A stretch of DNA of 64,000 nt. It comes from Cydia pomonella (taxonomy: Eukaryota; Arthropoda; Insecta; Lepidoptera; Tortricidae). This document shows, in pieces, positions 14,801 through 28,179 of the stretch; position 1 is the first letter of the stretch, and every line of letters starts with the position of its first letter. Below the pieces are notes generated by a model. That model saw nothing but the letters and a program-made list of their open reading frames with translations. It did no database searches and was not told where the DNA came from. The translations under genes were made by a program, and so were the position numbers. Where the stretch lies: positions 25,459,968 through 25,523,967 of the forward strand of contig NC_084704.1 of assembly GCF_033807575.1 (NCBI RefSeq). Direction: 5' to 3'.

Positions 14801-16196
14801 GTAATCTCATAGAAATTTCAAGTGTGATAAACACCCGTAAAGTTGGTTAAATTGCAATCTGATTTCGGAAATGTTATTTGTTAATTTAAAATAAGTTATC
14901 AAGATAGAGGTCTTCGAGATTTTATGTTTCCTCTAAATTTTATAGTAATGTTAATAGCATGTAAAAAAACATAATTTATCTTCGGTAAACTTCTGAGAGG
15001 GGGGGAAGGGGGTATTTATTTCACATTTTCCGTCATAAATCCTTTTAATTCACTATGAATGTACAATTTGCGTTCTTTGAAATGACCCACTTGAACTTGA
15101 CCTAGTCACCAGACTGACATTTTGACCCCTCTTCATATTGGGCATTCTCCATAGTTGTTCATAACTATCGATAAATCGGTTCAAAAGGAACCCTAAAAAA
15201 GTTGTTGATTTAAAAAGTATTACGTTATATTAAATATAATATAATAAAAGCCATGTACAATTTGTCTTCATACTAGTTAAAAATTATATTAAAATAGATT
15301 TATGTTCAAACATAGTATAATAAAACCAGCGTATAATAAAAATTACATTATAACGTAATGGTGTATCAAATGGCATTATGTCAAGTGTATGATAGTTTTA
15401 TTATATATAATTATTAGCGTACGGACGGGAGGTGGCATTCTGGATGGAGAGGGCAATGGAGTCGCCTAGATAGATATTTTACGATTAAATGAATAAGGAT
15501 GAAATGATTGATTTCTCTAAAACATACCTGTGACATCTTGGCTCCGTTGTATGACAAGGTGGTAAATAAAATATAGATTGTGATCGTATGGTTTGCGACC
15601 CATCCGCTTGTTCGGCACTTGACAACAGAGTGTCGACTTGCAGGTAGTTCGCAATCATACTTTTATTATGTAAACGTCACAATACCTTACGCTAATAACT
15701 ATATTCAACAATTCAACATCACAGACCCCTTGTATAGGTTTAATTTCATTCAATAATAAGTCACAAATGTATCTTCTTTTCTTCATGAGCTCATTACTTT
15801 CTTATGAACTTAAGAATTCACCCATTGACTTCTCACAAAACGCAATTAAAATCGATACACCCGTTAGCAATGAATGATGTTCATTTCAGCGAAGCATGTA
15901 TCAATGTATCGAATGCAAGAATCGATTGTAACATCGATGTCGATTGCGGGCTAATAAATTGTTTACATTGGACGGTGTACGATCATTAAGATCTTTGTTT
16001 ACCGGGACCACACACGAGTAGCAGACGTCGGCAGAAGCCATACAGTGATTTTGATTGCAGGATATCGTATTAATGGAACTCATATCGTATTTAGATTTCG
16101 GTTTCGCAACAGTAGGGTCTCTTCTATTAACCGTCATATGTGTACTATATTCAAGTGTTGCCATATCCCGTCGTTGTTTGCTTGTATTTTGTTGAG
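11867..16196. other. Intron stretch without recognised features
   Basis: AT-rich intron. A short inverted pair, ATTACGTTATA near 15220 and TATAACGTAAT near 15350, hints at a degraded small element but is too short to call. No exon, RNA gene or clear transposon is seen. Confidence 0.55.
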
Positions 16197-16335
16197 ACCG
16201 GCCGGCCTAGCCAAGGTGACAATCGCTATCGCTACGACAATGAAACGCTTTGTGTCTCTCTATCACTTTTCCATATTAGTGCAACAGTGACGGTTGCGTT
16301 TCGATCGCTACGGAGCGCTTGGCTACGCGGCCATA
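16197..16335. mobile_element. MITE-like element with GGCCG/TAGCCAAG ends
   Basis: The left end (about 16198) reads GGCCGGCCTAGCCAAG. The right end (about 16318-16334) reads CTTGGCTACGCGGCC, nearly its reverse complement. The interior also contains partly complementary blocks around ATCGCTATCGCTAC and GATCGCTACGGAGCG. Length about 140 bp, no ORF. This is consistent with a small non-autonomous DNA element. Boundaries are approximate and no target duplication was identified. Confidence 0.5.
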
Positions 16336-16689
16336 TCACATAAATGCTGCAGCGTTGCTGGTGCAGCATACAATTTCCTTAATTTATTAATTGTTGCGTT
16401 TATAAGTATTAATTCATTAAGTGTTTCAGTTGTTGCCAAATAGCTGTCGCGATTAGAACGATCAAACCTAAAAATGTATCAAGGAAATGTCTATTACACT
16501 GTCACCTACAGTGACTCTACCAGCAACGCTACAACAGTTACGCTGATGCAGTCGCCAACCGAATGTCACCTTAACTATTAGAACGCGGCGCGTGGCACTG
16601 CAAAACTGCAGACCTCACTGCGGCACATTTTGAATCGAGAGTAATTTTAAGGTGTTATCGAAATTAGGCTCCACGCGTTGTCAGTATTA

Positions 16690-17057
16690 ACGACTACTTT
16701 TTGCCCGCGACATCGTCCGCGTGGAATGATGATGACCCATATACTATAAACTACCCTATGTCCTTTACCGGGCCTCAAATTATCTCCATACAAATTTCAT
16801 CTAGATCGGTTCAGCGGTTTAAGCGTGAAGAGGTAACAGACAGAATGACTTTCGCATCCTACACCTTATAAAACAAAGTCTCCCGTCACGTCCGTCTGTT
16901 TCTATGTTTGCGGCAAACTCAAAAACTACTGAAAGGATGTTCATGCGGTTTTCCTTTTTCACCTATAAATACAGTGATTTTTGAGGATGTTTTAGCTGTA
17001 TAATTTTAAATTGTTAAGGTTTTGTGTAATCCGTGCGAAGCCGGGGCGGATCGTTAG
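16690..17057 (+). mobile_element. Two abutting non-autonomous repeats, second Helitron-like
   Basis: The first part (about 16690-16860) ends in a track of AACAGACAGAATGACT after CGGTTCAGCGGTTTAAGCG, a block typical of dispersed lepidopteran repeats. The second part begins near 16860 (TTATAAAACAAAGTC). It ends at 17057 with CGTGCGAAGCCGGGGCGGAT then CGTTAG, a GC-rich potentially hairpin-forming terminus followed by a CTRR-like end. That terminus is the layout of Helitron 3' ends and resembles the short Lep1-type elements of moths. No rep/helicase coding is present. The Helitron call is tentative because the last bases are not a clean CTRR. Confidence 0.45.
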
Positions 17058-17106
17058 TTTATAATTTTATTATAGTAGGAATTAAATCGGAATGTGTTTC
17101 GTAGGA

Positions 17107-17573
17107 CATGAAAAAAAACCGGACAAGTGCGAGTCGGACTCGATCGTCACCAAGGGTTCCGTACATCTTATATTTTTTATTTATTTATAGTTATCCGATT
17201 TTTTTACACTACGAGTACAGGAGAAAATCTACTTAACTTGCCAAATTTCATAGTTCTAGGTCAATGGGAAGTATTATATATATTTCCTGTTGCCCATAAA
17301 TTTGTCTTCAGAGTGTCAAAATATACATTTGTTGCGGCATCAGTGGCCGTATCTTTTTTTTTACGTTTACTTAGAACTTTAATTTTTTCACAGCTTCATT
17401 GGACTGTAGACTTGAGTATATGGTTTCAATTTCACCTCGATACCTCCACGCGTTCCCAAGATATAAAGGGTCTTGACAGACAGACAGACGGACGAACGGT
17501 CGGACGGACGGGCGGACAACAAAGTGATCCTATGATCGTTCCGTTTTTTCCTATTGAAGTACGGAACCCTAAA
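17107..17573 (+). mobile_element. Dispersed moth repeat with GGTTCCGTAC / GTACGGAACC ends
   Basis: It opens with CCGGACAAGTGCGAGTCGGA and AGGGTTCCGTAC (about 17151-17163) and closes with GTACGGAACCCTAAAAA (about 17559-17575), an inverted match. A GACAGACAGACGGACG-type microsatellite lies at 17474-17520. The 173-codon frame running through it consists of repeat sequence and resembles no protein family, so it is not a gene. Related fragments lie at 11690-11866 and 47485-47972. Confidence 0.7.
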
Positions 17574-17575
17574 AA

Positions 17576-20500
17576 TAGGAAAATCCGGTACAAATCTGCA
17601 ATTTTTTTTCTTTTGGTGTTATTTATTACGATTTGTAAAAGAAATTGAACTATGTTTTAAGTTTTTATTTGAGCACACCAATATATCAGTGCGAGCGAGA
17701 TGGACTGCGATCGAGTTCACGCAGTCGCTAGAATAAACATCAAGTGTTAACTCATGGTAGCCGTGCTCCAACTGAAACCTCTTAACCTTGAATTGTCATG
17801 GGTGATACTCGTTGTTTAAACGAAATAGAAAATCCTATTAAAGTCATAAACCAAAATTTAATTCGTTTCGCTCGCACTTATCAATATGAAAATAGATAAT
17901 TATAACTCGAATAGTCATTAAAATCTGTTGTTTTCGTTTGCTGGCACCCGGGCGTGAAAGATGATTCAATTTATATTCTCATTGGGCAGCAAACGGACGG
18001 TTTATGCTTTCTCCCCGGCCATTTGAACGTAATTCCTGTTTTATCGACTTATTGGTTTTTATCGTGAATTCATTTGCTTGTTTATCTTGTCTGCAGTGCT
18101 GCGTTATTACGGAGAGCAATTACGGATAGAGTGTTTATCTTTGTGTGTATATTAACTTTTATTTAGATAGAATTCATTCAACATTCTATTTACAATAGAT
18201 CTTTATTTAGATTATTTCATGATGATGATACTTTCAAGTTTTCAAATACTTAATATTTATAGGGTGAGATAAGTTTAACGCGGATATAGGATCACTTGTA
18301 TGTCAGTCTGTATAATTGCTGTCTGTCCAACCACTTGTCACAACTACTTTTTTCTAAAACTCCTGAACCGATTGAGTGGAAAAATTAAAATTTACCAAAT
18401 CTCCTCTTATCTCCGAAACCATCTGAGTCTTACATTTAGTAAAATACATAAAATAGTTCTTTATGTATAGACTACAAGAAACCTACAATACTGCCAATAG
18501 TAACTCGAATCTTTAAAAAAAACTTTGCCAAAAATTGTGATAAGATAAGATTTATTGTTTAACTGTGTACAAAGATGTTGACAATAATACAATTAAGAAC
18601 CAACAGTTTATCCATCACGGACGTACAATATAATTATGACTAACCTAAAACTAAATAAGTAACAAAATTAATACATGCATGCACTATTATCATAATCGTC
18701 AAACTGTTTCATGCTGTAGAAAACTCTATTAATAAGCCATTTTTAATGGTTTTAAATTGTTTACCCTAATAAGTACCTTGGGGGTTGTTTTTGAATTTAC
18801 TTTTACTAATTTACTAATTGATATATTTTACTAAGTTTCTTTGTTATATACCAGATAGTTCAACATTTTTAGTTTTACAGTATAATAAACTTGCACTTCC
18901 GCCAACACATGTAGGCGTAAAATTGCATGTAATTCAATTGAGACCTGTGTCAGACGATATTTCGAGAAAAACGAATTATCTAGAACCCTTTTAATTTAGA
19001 TATGTACGTTCTACTCGTGTGTATATGCACCAGAACATAATCAAATGAAGCGCTAAAATTGATTCATAAAACCCTTCTCTCCAGCCTTTGTTGACCAGAG
19101 TACTAAAATATGAAAAATATCACTACGAGTAAAGCATGTTATAGGTATCTTTGAATTATGATGAGTAGATTTAGAGTGGTTACTTTAATAAATAACTAGT
19201 TTTTTCCTTGAAATAATTTATAGTTACCTAGTTTAATCGTGTAACGCTTTTTAAAAGGCGTTTGTTTAAATATGTAATGAAATTAACTTCATTTATTTAA
19301 ATATCTCAGTAGCCTGTACGTATGGAGTTTTTTTAAAGAAATATATGTTAGAATTAAGAAACATAACGTTATCGAGATGTTCGAATATAAATTGCTGAAA
19401 TAACCGAAAGATAGAGGAAGACGTCACTTCAATTTTGTAAGGGTTGTGTAACAGTTTTCTTGTCGGATTGAATCTTCCAAGAATCCATCACGCCGAAACG
19501 CAATTCGCTTTGATCGCAATTTGTTACAAATCACCAACAATCGCACACTCAATTTAATTTAATAAACTGTCAAAAGCCGTCTCTACCTGTTAGTGTTTAC
19601 AAATGGACCGGACATGCGTTTCCCGCCTCGGTTTCCCAATAGGGGGCTACGATTCGCACCCCCATGATGAATTCACCTTTTATTTTGTCCCACTCGACTC
19701 GATTGAGAGTGATTTTTGAGCGTGAATGGGCAGCCAGAGTAATTTGCCACTGACAAGGCGAAATTAATGTTGAAAGCCATAAAAGATGGGACAAAGTCAA
19801 TCAAAGGTTCGTTTGCACTTTTATTGATTCTGTCTCCTAGAAAATGCATATTTTAATTTACGTTCGTTTTTAAGAGGTATCTATTATACTGTGAAAACGA
19901 ATAAACATCTTAACACTTTACAGTTCGACGTAACGTATGTAATGAGGTTTGCTGGTTGAAGCTTTTTATTCATGGCGCCAATATAGGTTTCCCTGACAAT
20001 CGCACCAATAGTGTCATATTCTTGTTTTTTTTTGTTTTTTTTTGACAAGGAGAATCCTTTTAAGAGAAATCCTATAGAACAAAACTAGAAACAGGGGAAA
20101 CCCATGCTGGTGCCATCTGTGAAAACCTTTAACAGTCTCTAACTCCATTAAACGTATCTGTGGAAACCTACCTATTCACTACACCGCCGATACCTGCAAG
20201 TCGAGCAGAATCTTAGCAATGTGTCCGAGGGACCCTTGGAATAGTTCTAAGACAATAAATTATTTAATAACCCCCAGATCTGTGCTCGACCCGTGCGCTT
20301 AATCACATTCAACTGAATCACCTCTTTGCCAACTATTAATTTAGTCCTGATTAAGCCTGTGGTAGTTACAGAACTGCCAATTGAGTCACTTACTTCAAAC
20401 TCGAAGTTGAAATAAACTTGTTGAGATATCTTTAAATATTGTTATTGTCACATTCACACTTTAAAATTAACCTTTTTTAAAATCAACACTGTACTATCCA

Positions 20501-23500
20501 AGAATTTAATTTCCGTACCATTTCGTACCTTGTCTTTGTCACAGTGGCATTCAATATGAAATTCGCTAGGGACCTCATACTATTGTCACTGTGACAACCT
20601 ACGAAATGATCGGACTTAGTTACTTACCTGTTAATTTACGCCAACTTATTTTAGATCTATAATGACACAGTTTACAGTATTTTACTAAAGTAATCGGCAT
20701 TATTTTCTATACCTGCAGTATAAGGTATTATTGATATTATACACACTTTCTGTTCTCATGTATATTTTCTTTCATATACGAAACACTCCAACCTGCTTTG
20801 AAGTAGGTAGTACATTTATTGTACTAATAATAATGTTTATTTGGCATGGAGCCCCTTAGAAACCTTCGAACTTTATCTAATTCCGGCAGCGTTATATTTC
20901 AAAGCTTGTGAAGTCTCATCTGTAATTATTCATCTCGACTGACCACCGCTGACCGGTGCCGGAGTACATAGTAGCACTTAGGCGACCCATTGGTAAGACG
21001 AGCATCGTTACATTTTCTAACCTCATTGCTTATTGTAAGTACCTACTTATTAATGTCTCAATATCCTTTGTACTAGTCTCATATATCAAACTAAATATTT
21101 ATTTATTTTGCATCTAAGTTTGTACTAGCAACCGAATACCTGAGCTTACTAGAAGCTTCCTGATTACTGATAGAAACTTGGTCCGACCAGTGATGAACAA
21201 GAAACTCTTTAGTTCAAAAGGCAAGTTGTTCTCCGTTTGGAGCTCTTGGTAACTAACGAGGAGTTTGTAGGACTTCGGCGGGCACTATTGTTAGTGCACT
21301 GTCTGTCTTAATATATTGTATTATTGATATTATTTCAGGTGATGTGTTTTGTAAAATTTTTGTTAAAGTTTATTAAATTTATTGATTTTTGACTGTAACA
21401 TTATTATATTTTAGCATTGAGGTCTAATGATGTAATCTGGCGGTCGAATAGCAGTCTGCGGCCACGTGCACTCGGCATCTGCCAACTTTTCATTTTCTCC
21501 TGGTAGAATGCGGGAAGGGGTGGCCGTTTGATGGGCCCAGGGTCGGCGAAGTTCGAACGCTTTATAACTGTGTCCGGCTTTAAGTGGGTGTAAAGTTTCA
21601 ACACCCTTTGATTTACTTGCTGCTCGGAAAGTTGCGACAGATCGGACGAAATTTGTTTGACTTTGTATTTTTCACCGTTTCGCATTTATTGCATTCGTGT
21701 TTTGTTTTGTTTTCCGAATCCACTTTATTGCTTTCGTTTCCCCGTGAAAGTTATTCGCTTTGATTTACGGGCGCAAATTTGCACCGATGTCGAATTGGGT
21801 TCGAGTTATGCTTTGATTCAACCCTTTACATTGTCACCGCCGGGGGAAAACAGGGGACAATGCTAACCGTATAATGGGCGCCGCAATAATTACTGTAATA
21901 CCTTAAAGGACCACCTCAATCCCCTAATCGGAAGCCAAACTAACGTGGCGCCGTCCCGCATAGAAATATCTTAAATTGGCAACACGGTCCGGCGGGCCGA
22001 CCATAAAACATCTTAATGAGTGGAGCTAGCAGCTGCGGATCCCATATTGCCGCTCTCATATCCATGCAAACTACCCACGGCCGCCGTCTTAGCTGCCTTA
22101 CTTTCCTCCTCCTTGTTTACAAGTCGACAACTAATTTGATGCAATATGTGCATAGGACAACATTACGGGCGCTATCTCCTCCGTGCGTGTCTTGCATACA
22201 TTTGCTTCCTTGCTTACCGCTACCCGCAGCCTGACCCTGCCGCCAACCCTCCATATTCAAATTGGCCCCGGACCGGTCATTTGAACGCGGATTTGTTATA
22301 AGATTAAAGAAAGATTTCACTTGTGAAACAATATGGCAGACAATTTACATATTTCGTTTCCTTATTAGTTTCGGGATATTTGTTTTGGGGCCGGCGAATT
22401 TACATCCACTGACCGATTAAATGGCCCTTAGGCGTCTTTAATGGGGGTGCCGCGTGGTCGTTGTTGGCCTTAGCAAATGTGTGCTTATGCGTAATTGAAT
22501 ATTTTATGGGCTGTAGCAAATCTCGTGCTGACACTTTATTGATTGCGCGATTCTAGATGCTTCTCTACCTAAGACGATCCCATTCGAAAGCATATTTCGT
22601 TCCTCTGTTTGTAGAACCAACATCGCTCTCGTCATGTCTTTTCAGTTTGCTCCCGTGTTTATCGTTTGCATTTATCTGTTGACTGTTTTTATTCCGCGGT
22701 TGACATTTACCCTCTGTTTCAACAAGCGCGCCATTATCCGGCGAGTTTCTTTCATTCGGAACACGAGTGCTCGCGCGGCATTACCTCTATTCAAGTCGAG
22801 ATAGCTTCACTTAGTTTCCTCTTTTTCAGTACGGACGGGTTAATTTCTGCATCTTTATTATTCGAGTGGCCGGTGTATGGGATGGTGCAGTCTAGTCTGT
22901 CTGGTGGCGTAGATTGTGTGGCGGAAAGCAAACTTGAATTGTTAGGTCGCCGCGTGGAGGTAATGAACGCGGCGCGGGTGGGACACCAGAGGAGCTGGAG
23001 GCTAGTCAGAGCGAGAGGCCCGAGGGGAGGGGGTGCAGGCTAGAGAGGGTGCAACGCGTCCTGTATGCACAGCGCCGCTTCCGCATTCGTTAATGCAAAA
23101 GCGGGAACAGACTTCAGGTGTACATTTTCAGCGCCTGTGTGCTTTATACTCGATGTCGAGGCGTGCGTCTTTATGCAATGCTACGCTTTAATTATTTTAA
23201 AATTTTATCTCGCATACGCTCCCATATAGCTTCTCGAAGTAATTACAAACTTAAATGTAAGGAAGTATGTAAGAAACTTATGCTGATTGATACATATTTA
23301 AGGAAGAGTTTCAACGTCGTGGCATTTCATACTACTTCTTATTTTCATTCCATAATAAAAGAAAGCCGAAACCGACGGCTTAACAATTCATTATTACATT
23401 CGTTCATTTCAGCTTCATTAAAATCGCATTAGGATTAATTTTTCTCGTCCCCGTTTTAATTCGCAGTGAGCAGGGGCCCGCCGGACCGCTGCAATCATCC

Positions 23501-26024
23501 GCGTCAATATTTGCCAGCTTACCTGCCTGTTTTATGATTTTGCATAAAAACAAGGACAGTAGACAGGACTTAGTTTTTATTTAACTACTTTCTAATTAAA
23601 AGAGGTGCACAAGCATGTTATACGACCAAGTTAAAAAAAACCGTAATAAATACAATTTTTTTTAATTATTATTTGCTAGTTATTGTTAATGTTAATACAT
23701 TCAATTAATTCCAGTGGCAATAAGCCAAGTGAAATAAAATAGTTCACTATTTCGCCCCTAGTAGCACTAGTGGCTACAACATATAGTAGCTTAATCAACG
23801 GGTGCGCTTTCTTTAACTGATATCATTTATGGCTAAAAAATAATTCTGTGGCTTGCAGTCAGTTACGGACAGTTGGTTAAGATTAGGTGGTCCACATGCA
23901 CCTAGTTTAGGACACCACTTTTAGAAAGTAACCCTAACGTCCATTTTTGAACTGTAGTGTAGCCGCATTTGCCACATAGAGGAACTTTTCCCAAATGATT
24001 AGATTTTACTTTTGATAAATAAACTATCGAAATTTTCATGGGGAGATTTTTTGCATTTTATAAATAAACTACGACTGGAGTAATATCGGAGCTGTTATAA
24101 GTACTAATAAAGCTTTGCCATAAATATTTCATCAGCCGGCTGGATGGTTTGTTTGAACAAAATGAAGACGGTCATTAGATTAATGTTTATTGAAATCTAA
24201 TAGAAACAAATAATAATAAAAACAATATCTGTGTCGTTTCGTTTAGAGCTGGGTATTCATTGCAATATTCTATACATTCATAAATGTAAATACCATTTTG
24301 GAGTTATTATTAATTCTTGCAAAACTAAATATTAGATAAAATAACTACAAATAATAAAGTACCTATACTTACCATCGTCACTTTTAATAGCATTGTAGTA
24401 GCTTTTATGACTGAATATCGTTTTGTTCTTTACAGTAGCAAATACCACACACAAAGGATTTTTTGACCCTAAACTGAGCTCTAAAGATGTGTTCACAAAG
24501 TGGAATGAAAATCGATATTTCATTTTCAAATCGATGCACCGAAGCCTTATTATACATTCGCACGCGAGTCCTCCTCGGGCCCTTGCCAACAGATATCTAC
24601 AATATTATTAATTCAAGCATATTAATAAAAGGTGTCGTGTTACGACCACACCGACTTCGCAGGAAGCATGGCCCGGTGCGCTATCCCGACCAAAATAATA
24701 CAAAGATACTGAACTGCAACGATTTTTTACTTAATATGTTTCGATTCTAGCCGACCTCCGATCCGATTGTCAGACCGATTTTGTCACGCCTCGTTGAATG
24801 TGCTCGATAAAAGATTATGTCAATATTTTGACCTAGTTCCTTCACGATAAGGGTCTCAGATGGTCTCAAAATAACAATCGCACGTAAACAATTAAACTAA
24901 TGTATTTTCAGAAAATTCGCACGTGGATAACATAAACATAAAAAACATGTTAAGTCAGAAATGAAATTTTTATACTTGAGCAGTAAAAGTATGAGTACCG
25001 CTCAAACGACTAAAGTGACAACTGGCTTCCTGGCTCAATCATCGTTAATCTCATACGACTGCGTGTCTATACATTTATGAGTTTTATGGATTTGTATGTA
25101 TTTATTCCTTGTAGTTTTGACAGAAACCATCAATAGATTTCCACATGCATTACATGTAGGCGCACACTTAATGAATACCCGTGTGCTAAAGGAATTCTAG
25201 TAGGCAGGAACCTAGTTTTATTTTATTTTAAATATAATTTTTTCAACGAATTCAGGACTTTTGTCCAAAATTATATGAATAGTGCCGGGGGCCTCAATAT
25301 CGAGAATCGTACGTTTCACGGTCCGTAAGTCCGAACCGTATCGATACGGGTATAATAACCAGTGGAATGGTAACTATAAAGAGAGATTGTATTTTTTACT
25401 AGCGTCGTAAGAAGTCGGAATGTCCGACCGGCCCTTTGATCGTTTTGATAAGTGCTCGCGATTTTTTCTTCCCTTTTTTGTTGATAAAAAAATTCTGTGG
25501 CGCCGTTATTGATATTGTTTTGAAATGTAAGATGGAATGTTTTGAGGGATGACTGATAAAAGTAGGATATTAAAAAATATTAAGCAATTTGATGTAGTTT
25601 TTGGTTAAACTTGAATATGAGTAATAAAGTTGTGTTTGAGAAATGAAAGAATTACATTAACTGGAAATATTTATCGGGTACGGTCGCGCCCAGCCCCCTC
25701 GTCCAAGAACAATAATCCGCACTGTTTTAACGAAAATTGTTATCGCCTGCGCCACCCGCTCATAAATATCGTGCTTGCCGAAATAAAACAGAGAAAATAG
25801 ATAAACAGCTAAACGGTGTCCGCTCTGGCCCGCAACCGGGACAGCGGTGCGACTGGTGCGGACAGATCGCGATGACAAATGTCCTTATAAAAAATAATCA
25901 GTTCAATCTAATTTTTGTATGAGTTTTGTGTGAATATTAAAAAGCACACTTACTACTCAAAAGTGCATCAACTATGCATTTCCAATTTTGGTTGTTGAGG
26001 TTTTAGTACCGATAGAGTAAGATT
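17576..26024. other. Intron stretch, few repeats, partly GC-richer
   Basis: No supported exon or transposon. The part at about 21400-23050 is visibly richer in G and C than the rest and carries several longer but unrelated frames on both strands (for example a 93-codon frame at 21404-21685 on the - strand). None has recognisable domains or splice context. Elevated GC without repeats in a long developmental-gene intron could mark conserved regulatory DNA; this is inference only. Confidence 0.5.
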
Positions 26025-26219
26025 CAGTACCCCTAGTGTAAATATTTTCGACAGCGAAACGTTACGTACGCGTTTGCGTTAAGTGTCATTTTGTATGAGA
26101 TTTTTGACTTTCCAAAACGTCCCGCTTGGCGCGCTGTTCAAAAACCCATACAAAATGACACTTAACGCAAACGCGTACGTAACGTTTCGCTGTCGAAAAT
26201 ATTTACACTAGGGGTACAG
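26025..26219. mobile_element. Palindromic MITE copy 1, 189 bp, CAG target duplication
   Basis: The element spans 26028-26216, starting TACCCCTAGTGTAAAT and ending in the exact complement. It is flanked on both sides by CAG (26025-26027 and 26217-26219), a 3-bp target duplication. The first and last 70 bases are perfectly complementary, and a centre containing CGTCCCGCTTGGCGCGC separates them. Two more copies of identical length sit at 42568 and 49721. It has no ORF. A 3-bp CWG target duplication is known for some PIF/Harbinger elements, so a Harbinger-type MITE is the best guess. Perfect arms suggest this copy is the youngest or has been homogenised. Confidence 0.9.
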
Positions 26220-28127
26220 AATGACATACAAAAAGTTGTTTTCAAACATGGTTGAACCCATTCGGATTCACACAAGAGCTTTAGTTTTGATTTTATGTGT
26301 CAGCGCAGAACATACTTTAGAACATTGTAGATCACGCTTTAATTTAAGGTAACAATTATTTTAGCTTTAGTTTACCGACATTTTGCCGTTAAATCAAATA
26401 AAAGGGCATTTGATGTGATTATTATATGTACCCTAGCTGAAAAACAAGATGTCTGCTGCCATTCCGTTTATCTATCCAACATTATTTCATACACATCTAT
26501 CGGAAAGCCATTCAAACAGTGTCTGATTTTATTCTAGGCAATTTATTTTCAATAAAGAACTATAAAAAAGACTTATCTAAATTGCTCGGGCGCGACTGAG
26601 GGGAGTGGCTGTCATAAAACCGATTCATATTTATGTGTTCTACACAGATGGAGAAACGACAACTATCGCAGTGATCATATCGTCAATGTTAGCTCTCCTG
26701 ATAATCTTCAAGGGTGATAACATATTATACCTAATGTAAAAAAATCGTACCTCACTAAAATTGCACTTACGAATCATAATTAAGGTTTTAAATTATAACT
26801 TTGTGAGCCACATGCAAATTTTACAGCATGACCTGTAGGTATATTATTTGAAAAAATCATTAGAGACAAATTCAATCAATTTACTGAATTGGATATATAA
26901 TGCATCCCGCTTTGCTTATTTTTACATATTGGTATTAGGGAAATGTGTTGTAATTAATATTAAAATGAGATGTAGGTTATATACTAAAGCAGTTTGATTC
27001 ATGCTTGGAGCTTAGGTATAGTAGTTTTATATCTCATTCTCTTGTATAAAAAAAAACTTTCTGTTTACAATTTGAACACTAACTGGAATATTTTTTTCTA
27101 GTTATAGTATTCTTAAAATAAAACGTTGTGACATAAATATCGGTGTTAAATTATTGATACAAAGAAACGAAGGAAGCATTTGATCGCTCGGGGCCCTGCG
27201 AGTAATATTATACACAGCCCTCGAGAGGCGTCCGTCTAATTATGACCACTAAAAACGGTAATTTCAATGCTTAATCTGTTATCTTGGGACATTTATCGGC
27301 ATTTCTCATGATGGCCATAATTCGACTCGATAAAAACAATACCATACAAAAATAATATCCTAGGTCATACCAGCTACGTGTAGCAATAACAATGTAATTT
27401 TTCTGAAACTTAATACTTTATTTCTTATTTGGCGCAAACTAATTTCTTGTAGCATCTCGGATATAATTAAAAAGACTGGATTGTAAAATCGGAATTTAAA
27501 TATGTACACTACAGCACAACCCACTACAACACATACCTATTATTCGAGCAACATACTCTAGGCGACCGTATCAGCCATTTATGAGTGAAAAGCATTAAAG
27601 AAAAGAAAACTTGATAAATACAAAGAGATATAGACATACATATAACGAGAAAAATAAGCCGCGTGCAAGAAAACGGCTTGCGGCAAACGAGCCCGCGGAA
27701 AGCATTGTTCCGACTTTTAAAAACGGAACAAAATGAACGAGGGGAAGGAAATCGGATGAAAATATGAAAAGAATACACATTGTGTAGAAAGAAGTGAAAT
27801 GAAACGTCGGAGATCGGGTCTCAACCGCGGCGCGGTCCGCAAATATAATTTGCATAGTCAAATAGCCCAACTTTTGTCTGCAGCGGATGTTCGCAACCAT
27901 ATTCGTTCGTTGCTTTTTAACCACACTCCCATTCTGTATCGGGTAGGGCTTTTATTGCATTTTTTCCCCTTTGAACGGATTCCTTCAATATTTCGTTGGT
28001 TCGTTTTTATTCATACGCTCGGTCATCGAATTGTTTCGCTTCATATTTCGCACGCTTCATTCCGTTCTGTTAATTCCGTTTGTGACAGTCCTCTCATGGT
28101 AGACGCAAGTTTCTTAAAATGTACGTA
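26220..28127. other. Intron stretch without recognised features
   Basis: AT-rich intron. Frames of 84-109 codons at 27524-28128 overlap on both strands and have no recognisable motifs. Nothing else is supported. Confidence 0.55.
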
Positions 28128-28179
28128 GACTTGCCATAAATTCTGCTCTACATGAAATTATATTATACAGATTCTATAA

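Noticed and set aside
15219..15360. Possible inverted-repeat element with ATTACGTTATA ends.
   Set aside because: Only about 11 paired bases in very AT-rich sequence, which is expected by chance.
17127..17648. 173-codon frame, the longest in the window.
   Set aside because: It lies within a dispersed repeat, is rich in translated GAC microsatellite, and has no recognisable domain or splice context.
21404..21685. 93-codon - strand frame with a fairly protein-like, charged composition.
   Set aside because: No domain recognised, no splice or start context, and it sits inside a dac intron. A conservation test would be needed before calling it a gene.
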